Below are positions 16,842-23,472 of a stretch of 64,000 nucleotides of DNA, in pieces; positions within the stretch are counted from its first letter, which is position 1; the number at the start of each line of letters is the position of its first letter. The notes under the pieces are model-generated. The model worked only from the letters and a program-made list of their open reading frames with translations. It was not told the DNA's origin and searched no databases. The translations under genes and the position numbers were made by a program. This DNA is from Dehalococcoidia bacterium. Lineage in GTDB: Bacteria > Chloroflexota > Dehalococcoidia > Bin125. Location: assembly GCA_022825855.1 (NCBI GenBank), contig JAJDWB010000010.1, forward strand, positions 186,001 through 250,000, written 5' to 3'.

Positions 16842-17609
16842 ATGGGCGACACCGTGACCTACGAACGCTCGGGACGCATTGCCACGATCACCTACAACCG
16901 GCCCGAGGCGCTGAACGCGATCAACCACGAGCTGCGTTCCGATCTGAATGCCGCCTGGGAAGAGTTCCGCAACGACGACGAGGCGTGGGTCGGGATCGTC
17001 ACCGGCTCGGGCCGCGCGTTCTCGGCCGGGGCCGACCTGCGCTCGCCTGCGCCGCCCGAGGAGCACACGTTCTGGGAGGTGCCCTCGCTGACATCGCTTG
17101 AGTCGGGCATGGAAGTCTGGAAGCCGACGATCGCCGCCGTCAACGGCTATGCGCTGGGTTTCGGGCTCACGCTCGTCGCCGCCTGCGACTTCGTGATCGC
17201 CTCCGACCGTGCCCAGTTCGGATTCCCCGAGGTCCAGATCGGCGTGCCCACGATTCAGGGCGCGATCCGCATGCCCAAGCGGATCGCATGGCACTACGCG
17301 ATGGAACTGCTGCTGATCGGCGACCGCGTCGATGCCTGGCGGGCCAAGGAGATGGGCCTGGTCTGGGAGATTGTGCCGCACGACGACCTCATGCAGGCGG
17401 CGCAGAATCTCGCCCAGCGTCTGTGCAAGGGCGCGCCGCTGGCCGTCCGCGCGACCAAGGAGGTCTCGCACCGCGGTCAGGAGCTGCCCTTCGTCCAGGC
17501 GATCCGCTTCGGCGAGACCATGCGCCGTGTCGCCCGCGAGACGGCCGACGCCAAGGAGGGTCCGCAAGCCTTCCGCGAGAAGCGCGCGCCGAGCTGGGGC
17601 GCCCATTGA
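16842..17609 (+). CDS. Enoyl-CoA hydratase/isomerase family protein
   Basis: A 255-residue crotonase-fold enzyme. The oxyanion-hole segments are G-S-G-R-A-F-S-A-G-A-D near 54-65 and N-G-Y-A-L-G-F-G near 101-108. A Glu is kept in F-G-F-P-E-V-Q-I-G-V, and E-M-G-L-V-W-E-I-V follows in the second catalytic region. An AGGAGG precedes the start. Its stop overlaps the start of the next gene (TTGATGG), so the two are coupled. It likely hydrates or isomerises an unsaturated acyl-CoA. The substrate is unknown. Confidence 0.88.
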   Translation: MGDTVTYERSGRIATITYNRPEALNAINHELRSDLNAAWEEFRNDDEAWVGIVTGSGRAFSAGADLRSPAPPEEHTFWEVPSLTSLESGMEVWKPTIAAVNGYALGFGLTLVAACDFVIASDRAQFGFPEVQIGVPTIQGAIRMPKRIAWHYAMELLLIGDRVDAWRAKEMGLVWEIVPHDDLMQAAQNLAQRLCKGAPLAVRATKEVSHRGQELPFVQAIRFGETMRRVARETADAKEGPQAFREKRAPSWGAH

Positions 17610-18844
17610 TGGCGGACGCCGAGCGTCGCTTCTACCGTGCAGCTCGCGTCGCCAATGCGGCGATGGACGGCTGGCTGCTTGATCATGCGGTCGGCGTCGC
17701 GAGCGGCAAGATCTTCGACGTGCTGCCTGCGGCCGACGCGCCGGTGGCGGAGACGATCGACCTCGGCGACGTCTCCCTGCTGCCCGGACTCGTGGAGGGG
17801 CACACGCACATCCCCTGTCCGCCCCGCGTGGATGCCTTCGACATCATCTCGCAGGAAGAGAACGCGCCGGCGCTGATGCGTGCGGCGCACGCCGTCGGTC
17901 TGGCGCTGCGCAGTGGGATCACAACGATGCGCGACCTGGGATCGAAGAATGAGGTCGTGTTTGCCGTGCGTGATGCGATCGAATCGGGCGTGATTCCCGG
18001 ACCGCGACTGCTGGCGGCGGGCGCGCCGATCACGCGGACGATGGATCACTGCTGGTTCTGGGGCGGCGAGGCCGACACGCCCGAGGCCGTGCGCGCGCAG
18101 GCGCAGCTGACCGTTGACGACGGCGCGGACGTGCTCAAGGTGATGGCTTCGGGCGGCAACTTCACGCCGACCTCGAACCCGCGCGACCGCCAGTATCCGC
18201 CCGAAACGATTCGCGAGATCGTCGGAGCCGGCAAGGCCGGCGGCATTGAGGTCGCCGCGCACACTCACGCCGCCGAAGGCATTCGCGCGGCGGTCGAGGG
18301 AGGCGTCCGGCACCTGATCCACTGCCGCTGGTTGTCGGCCAATCCCGAAGAGGGATTCCGCTACGACCCGCAGCTCGCGCAGCGCATCGCGGACGAGGGC
18401 ATCTGGGTCAATCCCACGATCGGGCTCGGGCTGCTGGCGTCGGAAGCTCGAGAGCAGGGCGACGCGGCGCCGCGGCGCAATCCCAACCTGCAGGGCCCGT
18501 CGCCGCGCGAGCAGGGACTGGAGATTCTGCGCGACATGCGCGATCGGGGCGCCCGTTTTACGTCGGGACTCGACATGGGCATGGCCTATGCCGATTTCAA
18601 CCGGGCCCCAGCCGAAGCGTGGGCCTTCGTCCAGGACGTTGGGCTCACTGAGTGGCAGGCGCTGCGAATCATGACCTGCGACACGGCGAACGCGATCGGC
18701 GTCGGCAGTCAGGTCGGCAAACTCGTCAGAGGCTACGACGCCGACCTTGCCGCCTTTTCCGGAGATCCTGCTGGGAATATCCGCGACCTTGACCGCCCGA
18801 CGTTCGTCATGCAGGGTGGCCGCGTGATCGTTGACGCGACCTAG
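17609..18844 (+). CDS. Metal-dependent amidohydrolase (imidazolonepropionase/prolidase-like)
   Basis: A 411-residue member of the cyclic amidohydrolase superfamily. The first metal motif is L-V-E-G-H-T-H-I-P (His-x-His), later H-T-H-A-A-E-G-I-R-A-A and H-L-I-H-C give further ligands, and the end carries T-A-N-A-I-G-V-G with a G-x-D-A-D-L-A segment. I chose the ATG at 17609, which overlaps the stop of the upstream hydratase by one base; a longer frame would only read through that gene. It converges on the selenoprotein gene, and their stops share CTAG at 18841-18844. Substrate unknown. Confidence 0.86.
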   Translation: MADAERRFYRAARVANAAMDGWLLDHAVGVASGKIFDVLPAADAPVAETIDLGDVSLLPGLVEGHTHIPCPPRVDAFDIISQEENAPALMRAAHAVGLALRSGITTMRDLGSKNEVVFAVRDAIESGVIPGPRLLAAGAPITRTMDHCWFWGGEADTPEAVRAQAQLTVDDGADVLKVMASGGNFTPTSNPRDRQYPPETIREIVGAGKAGGIEVAAHTHAAEGIRAAVEGGVRHLIHCRWLSANPEEGFRYDPQLAQRIADEGIWVNPTIGLGLLASEAREQGDAAPRRNPNLQGPSPREQGLEILRDMRDRGARFTSGLDMGMAYADFNRAPAEAWAFVQDVGLTEWQALRIMTCDTANAIGVGSQVGKLVRGYDADLAAFSGDPAGNIRDLDRPTFVMQGGRVIVDAT

Positions 18845-20349
18845 GGAAACGTCAGCACAATCTCGCGACCCTGCCGCGACTCCAGGTCGAGATGCACAAT
18901 GCGGTGATTGTTCGTGTCGGCGACTAGCAGCGACCTGCCTGGGCCGTGAGTCAGACCGCCCGGTTCGTCGAGTTGGAGGTCGCCGAAGCTGCCGATTGCG
19001 TCTCCGTGGCCTCCGACCAGCGTGTTGACATTCTCCGTCAGCGGGAAGACCTGCTTGATCTTGTGGTTGAAGGTGTCGGCGACGTAGAGCTCGTCGCCGA
19101 CGCGTGCGACATCGAGCGGATGCTGCAGCTTGGCCACTGCGCGGCCGCCGTCGGCGTCGCCGAAATGGAAGAGTCCACCCTGGCCGGTCTTGCCGATGAA
19201 GGTGGTCGTCCGGCCGTCGGGATCCCAGCTCACTTCGCGTACGCCGCTGGACTCGGAGTCGGCAAATGCCAGCCCGCTCGGACCCGGCGACAGACCGGAG
19301 ACCTGGGCCAGCTCCGACTGCATGCGCGGACCGTCGACGATGCCTTCGCGTCCCGAACCGCCCCAGGGCCCGACATAGGAGCCGTCGCCGGCGGCGGCGC
19401 CCAGGGGCATCCGCCAGATCTGATGGATGCCGGCCATGGCGATGTAGAGATCGCCCTCGTGCACGGCGACATCCCAGGGCGAACTGAGGGCCGTTCGAGT
19501 GGCCGGCTCGCCGGCGGGCATCATCCGCGCCTGCTCACCGGTCCCGGCAATCGTCGCGACGCTGCCGTCGCGCAAGTCGATCCGGCGCACTGCGTGATTC
19601 TCGTTGTCAGCGACAAAGACGAAGTCGCCGTAGACCTCGACGCCCTGCGGCTGGTTGAACTGCGCCACGTCCGCCGACCCGTCGCGGAAGCCCGCCTCGG
19701 AACCGCCAACCACCTGCGACACGTTGCCCTCGAGGTCGGAGACGATGATTCGATCGTTGTTGCTGTCCGAAACGACCAGCCGTCCGGAGGTCTCGTCCCA
19801 GGCGACCTTGCCGGGGAACGAGAGGGCGCTGTCGCGGCCGGTCTCGCGGACCAGTCCGAGATCGCGGCGGGTGAGGACCGACTCGGCCTCGTACTCGGCC
19901 AGCCAGCCGTCGATCAAGGGCGCGGCCATGTCCTCGGTCAGCTCGCCCTCGTGGATGCCGATCACATTGCCGCGCGGGTCGATGAAGTAGAGCGTCGGCC
20001 AGGCGCGCGCGCCGAAGGTCTGCCAGTAGCTGAAGTCGGCGTCGTTGAGCACCGGATGCTCAATCCGCAGGCGGAGGATGGCCTGGCGCAGATTCTCGGT
20101 CTCTCGTTCGGTGGGGAACTTGGGCGAGTGGACCGAGACGACCTGCAATGTGTCGGCGTAGCGTCGTTCCAGCTTCCGCAACTGCGGAAGCACGTGCAGA
20201 CAGTTGATTCAAGCGTAGGTCCAGAAGTGCAGGATCAGCAGGCGGCCCCGGAAGTCATCCATGGACATCTCGCGGCCGGTGTTCAGCCAGGTCATCCCGG
20301 CTGGCACGGCGGGCGCGGGGGTCTGTCCGAATGCTCGTGAAGTGGTCAT
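18841..20349 (-). CDS. Probable selenoprotein: thioredoxin-like and NHL-repeat protein (NHLRC2-like) with UxxC active site, in-frame TGA at 20209-20211
   Basis: Read with TGA as Sec this is a 502-residue protein that would otherwise be split in two. Residues 1-47 end W-T-Y-A-Sec47, and the frame continues I-N-C50-L-H-V-L-P-Q, then a complete thioredoxin-like domain (to about 160, with W-P-T-L-Y-F-I-D-P-R-G) and six-bladed NHL repeats (V-S-D-S-N-N-D-R-I and similar). Human NHLRC2 has C-C-I-N-C there, so Sec replaces the first Cys of C-I-N-C. Both halves are in the same frame, no stop other than TGA occurs, and a strong hairpin follows the TGA. A tRNA-Sec gene lies in the same window. The start is ATG 20347-20349. 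It follows the PQQ-type sugar dehydrogenase by 28 bp. Probably a thiol/selenol redox protein; partner unknown. The alternative, a TGA mutation in a Cys gene, cannot be excluded without reads. Confidence 0.85.
20172..20191 (-). promoter_or_regulatory. Candidate bacterial SECIS hairpin
   Basis: Read on the minus strand, an 8-bp perfect stem (GCTTCCGC with GCGGAAGC) closes an AGTT tetraloop. The loop starts 25 nt after the TGA, within the usual 16-37 nt window for bacterial SECIS, and has G at the second loop position. SelB recognises such loops in E. coli. There is no bulged U in the stem, so recognition is inferred. Confidence 0.7.
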
Positions 20350-20377
20350 CGAGGAGCTCGTTTCCTGTCCTTGCAGA

Positions 20378-21733
20378 CTAGCGCCCGGACGCGACCAGCT
20401 TGAGTATTGGGCCGCGGAAGACCAGCACGTAGATCTCGCCCTCACGGTCGACCGCGAACGATGCGATTGGCGCGCCCAGGTCCAATCCTGTCTCGATCAC
20501 CTCGCCGTCATCGATACTCCAGATCGCTCCGGCGCAGTAGTCGGCAAAGATGTAGCGCCCCTGCAGTCCTGGAATGGCGCTGCCTCGATAGACGATGCCT
20601 CCGGTGACCGAGCAGCCCATCGGATGCGAATAGACGGCGACCGGCGGGACAGACCCCGGGAGGTCGGCGCAGGCTTGTTGGGAGGCGAAGCATGAGTCGC
20701 CCTCGAACACATTCCAGCCGTGGTTCTCGCCCGCGCGGACGAGAACGATCTCCTCGAAGCGGTCCTGACCCACGTCGCCGACCCAGAGGTCGCCCGTCTC
20801 GCGGTCGAACGCCATCCGCCAGGGATTGCGCAGTCCGAATGCCCAGATCTCCGGCCGGAATCCGGCTCTGCCGAGGAAGGGATTGTCGGTCGGGATCCGG
20901 TAGGGCCTGGCGGCCGTGCTCTCACGCACATCGATGCGGATGATGCTGCCCAGCAGGGTGTCCGTGTTCTGACCGTGGCCAAGTGGATCGTTGGCCGCGC
21001 CGCCGTCGCCCAGGCCCAGGTAGAGCATTCCGTCGGGACCAAAGCGGACCGCGCCGCCGTTGTGATTGGCGTAGGGCTGCTCGACCTCGATCACGATCAG
21101 CTCGGAGCCGGTCAGGGCCGCGCCGTCGCGCAATTCAAAGCGGGAGAGCCTCGAGACGTTCGACTCGCGCGGCGAGTAGTAGGCGTAGAGGTAGGGAGCT
21201 TCGGGAAATCGTGGATCGAGCGCCATGCTGAGCAGCCCGCGCTCGCCGGCGAACACGACCGCCTCGGTCAGATCGAGGGCGCCGAACTGTTGGACTTCGC
21301 CGCCCTCCTCGACGTACCGCGTGATCGATCCACGCTGCTCGGCGACGAGGAAGGAGCCGTCGGGCAGAGTGAGCATCTCGATCGGCTGCTCGAACTGGCG
21401 GGCGCCCAGAATCGGTTCTGTTGCGAGCGCCGGGAACCCGTCGTCCTCCTGCGCCGGCTCTTGAGGCTGCTGCGTGGAAGCGCCCTGGCCCTGTTGCGGC
21501 TGGGCCTGTGCTTCGGACTGCGCCGCGTCGACTTGCGACTCCTGTGCATCGGCTGCAGGAGATTCAGATACGGGCTGCTCTGACTGTGCTTGCTCCACCG
21601 TCTGTTGGCGCTCCGCGTTGCTCGGTGGCGGGGTTGGCGGCTGATCGTCGCTGCAGGCGGCGGTGACCAGCAGGGCGGCTGCAACAACGAGGGCGCAGAG
21701 AGCGGGGAGCCCCCCTCCGTCACTTCGTGACAC
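20378..21733 (-). CDS. PQQ-dependent sugar dehydrogenase (glucose/sorbosone dehydrogenase-like) lipoprotein
   Basis: A beta-propeller of the PQQ sugar dehydrogenase family: R-G-L-L-S-M-A-L-D-P-R, Y-A-N-H-N-G-G-A-V-R-F-G-P-D-G and D-L-W-V-G-D-V-G-Q-D-R are the standard landmarks, including the His used for catalysis. A hydrophobic signal with a lipobox-like V-T-A-A-C precedes a Gln/Pro/Ala/Ser-rich linker, so it is probably an outward-facing lipoprotein. I placed the start at GTG 21731-21733, giving 451 residues with the signal at the N-terminus; an ATG at 21793 is in frame but lies inside the end of the upstream gene and has no Shine-Dalgarno. The segment before the signal is part of a family B palindrome. 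It is followed 28 bp later by the UxxC protein. Confidence 0.8.
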   Translation of the reverse strand: MSRSDGGGLPALCALVVAAALLVTAACSDDQPPTPPPSNAERQQTVEQAQSEQPVSESPAADAQESQVDAAQSEAQAQPQQGQGASTQQPQEPAQEDDGFPALATEPILGARQFEQPIEMLTLPDGSFLVAEQRGSITRYVEEGGEVQQFGALDLTEAVVFAGERGLLSMALDPRFPEAPYLYAYYSPRESNVSRLSRFELRDGAALTGSELIVIEVEQPYANHNGGAVRFGPDGMLYLGLGDGGAANDPLGHGQNTDTLLGSIIRIDVRESTAARPYRIPTDNPFLGRAGFRPEIWAFGLRNPWRMAFDRETGDLWVGDVGQDRFEEIVLVRAGENHGWNVFEGDSCFASQQACADLPGSVPPVAVYSHPMGCSVTGGIVYRGSAIPGLQGRYIFADYCAGAIWSIDDGEVIETGLDLGAPIASFAVDREGEIYVLVFRGPILKLVASGR

Positions 21734-21758
21734 CTCCCCCCGCTTCGCGGAGGGAGGG
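21709..21758. repeat. Dispersed palindromic repeat, family B, copy 1
   Basis: Two palindromes: CCCTCCGCGAAGCGGGGGG-type and TGTCACGAAGTGACG followed by GAGGGGG (minus strand sense). Other copies are at 50980-51030, 52226-52276 and 56798-56848. This copy overlaps the 5' end of the sugar dehydrogenase gene. Confidence 0.75.
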
Positions 21759-21776
21759 ACATCGGGGCACGCGGCG

Positions 21777-22196
21777 CTATGAGGCAGGTTCATAGCGGAG
21801 CAGAGTGGTCTCGGATCCGGGGATGTCCTCGAACACCGGGCGGACTCTCATGCCCACGCTGATCTTGTCTTGGTCCACGTTGACCAGGGTCGAGGTCAGG
21901 CGCGGACCCTCATCGAGTTCGACCACGGCGATGATTTGCGGCTCGTCGCCGGCGAAGTCGGGCGCGGTTGGGCGGCGGGCGATGGTGTAGGTGTATAGCG
22001 TGCCCTCGCCCGAGATGTCGCGCCACTCGAGATCGTCGGCCAGCGTCAGTGGCGCGTGCGAGCGGGGATAGAAAACCCACGTATCGCTCGAAGGCGAGTA
22101 TTGGATGCGCACCTTGCGCTCGCGCAGGCCGTCCCAGAAGGGCTGCGTGCGGTCGATCGGCGTGGGCAGCGGACGCTGAGGAGTGTCGGCTGCCAT
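21777..22196 (-). CDS. OB-fold protein of the ChsH2/DUF35 family, rubredoxin-like zinc ribbon lost
   Basis: A 139-residue partner-type protein. The N-terminus has P-F-W-D-G-L-R-E-R-K, and the C-terminal OB fold runs T-L-Y-T-Y-T-I then V-V-E-L-D-E-G-P-R-L-T-S-T-L-V. In relatives a zinc ribbon with four Cys sits between these; here the region reads Q-Y-S-P-S-S-D-T-W-V-F-Y-P-R-S-H, with no Cys left, so it probably does not bind zinc. Its start overlaps the stop of the thiolase gene, and such pairs form a heteromeric thiolase/lipid-transfer complex on acyl-CoA substrates. The role is inferred from pairing. Confidence 0.85.
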   Translation of the reverse strand: MAADTPQRPLPTPIDRTQPFWDGLRERKVRIQYSPSSDTWVFYPRSHAPLTLADDLEWRDISGEGTLYTYTIARRPTAPDFAGDEPQIIAVVELDEGPRLTSTLVNVDQDKISVGMRVRPVFEDIPGSETTLLRYEPAS

Positions 22197-23395
22197 TAGT
22201 CACCCTCCAGGATCAACGCGACCTGCTCGGACATCAGACCGCCGTTGCCGGTGATGAAGGCGACATCGGCGTCGGGGACCTGGTGGTCCTCGCCGCGACG
22301 CATCACCTGGCGTGCGCCCTCGGTGATGTGCGACATCCCGCCGGCCAGACCGGCCTGACCGAAGCCGAGCTGTCCGCCGTGCGTGTTGCAGGGGAAGTCG
22401 CCCCGGAACGACAGGTCGTGCTCGCGGACAAATGGCTGACCTTCGCCGCGCGGACAGAACCCGGCGTCCTCGATCGTCATCAGGACGGTGATTGTGTAGC
22501 AGTCGTAGACCGAGATCAGGTCGACTTCGTCGCGCGAGCGTCCGGCCATGTCGAATGCCTGGTCGGCGGCCGGGATCAGCGCGGTCGAGAGCAGGTCCTC
22601 GGCATAGGTGGGCGTCTTGTGCAGCACGCGCTCGCCGAAGCCGGAGATCCAGGCGGGGCGGTGCTTCGAGCGGCGGGCGACGTCCTTGCCCGCGACGACA
22701 ATCGCCCCGCCGCCTGAGCAGGGCATCACGATTTCGAGCATGTGGATGGGATCGGCGATCATCGGCGAGTTGAGCACGTCCTCGACCGTGATCGGCACGT
22801 TGTGGAAGACGGCCGGCGGGTTGTGGTTGGCGGAGACGCGCTGGTCGACGGCGATCTTGGCCAGCGCCTCGGGGTCGTAGCCGTACTCGGCGCCGTACTT
22901 CATCGCGATCTGGGCGTAGCCGCAGTTCTGAGCGACGTTGCCGTAGGGAATGTCGAACTCGGCCTGCGGCGATCCGTAGTTGGCCGACGACGCGCCGTAG
23001 CGCCAACTACTAGGTCCGCTGGTCGGATTCGGCGGCCTGGGCGAGGGCCACGAGGGAGCGGCAATCACAACGACGTTGCAGAGCCCCAGCTCAATGGCGG
23101 CAGCGGCGCGCCAGACCATGGCGGCGCAGGACGCGCCGCCGAGGTCGACGACCTCGGCGAAGTTGACCTGCATGCCGAGGTACTCGGTGATCGTGGAGGG
23201 AACAAAGGAGTCGGACTCGCGGATGTTGGTCGCGCAGATGCCGTCGACCTCGGAGGGGTCGATACCGGCGTCGTCGAGGGCCTCGCGGGTGAGCTGGGCC
23301 CACTGCTCCAGGGTGAACATGGGCGGCGCCGTGGGCCGTCGTTCGGGTGTCCACTCGGCGATGCCGACGATCGCTGCTTCGCCTCTGAGTCCCAT
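22196..23395 (-). CDS. Thiolase-fold (acetyl-CoA acetyltransferase/SCP-x-like) lipid-transfer protein
   Basis: A 399-residue protein with thiolase features: I-C-A-T-N-I-R-E-S, the nucleophilic region G-G-A-S-C-A-A-M near residue 85, V-Y-D-C-Y-T and the C-terminal N-T-H-G-G-Q-L-G-F-G-Q-A-G. These pair with DUF35/OB-fold partners, and the partner gene overlaps it directly downstream. The family performs thiolytic or condensation steps on acyl-CoA, often in side-chain breakdown. The start is ATG at 23393-23395. The gene upstream is of quite different base composition, so the thiolase operon probably has its own promoter in the 77-bp gap. Confidence 0.87.
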   Translation of the reverse strand: MGLRGEAAIVGIAEWTPERRPTAPPMFTLEQWAQLTREALDDAGIDPSEVDGICATNIRESDSFVPSTITEYLGMQVNFAEVVDLGGASCAAMVWRAAAAIELGLCNVVVIAAPSWPSPRPPNPTSGPSSWRYGASSANYGSPQAEFDIPYGNVAQNCGYAQIAMKYGAEYGYDPEALAKIAVDQRVSANHNPPAVFHNVPITVEDVLNSPMIADPIHMLEIVMPCSGGGAIVVAGKDVARRSKHRPAWISGFGERVLHKTPTYAEDLLSTALIPAADQAFDMAGRSRDEVDLISVYDCYTITVLMTIEDAGFCPRGEGQPFVREHDLSFRGDFPCNTHGGQLGFGQAGLAGGMSHITEGARQVMRRGEDHQVPDADVAFITGNGGLMSEQVALILEGD

Positions 23396-23472
23396 GGTTG
23401 TGCTCCTACGCCGTCTTCACATATACCGCTTGAATCGCAACCACTGTTACCTTTCACCTACCACTGTACCAT

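Noticed and set aside
20209-20445. A separate 78-residue gene ending at the TGA, with the downstream part as another gene
   Set aside because: The two parts share the same frame and join exactly through a thioredoxin motif; the upstream piece alone ends in mid-domain.
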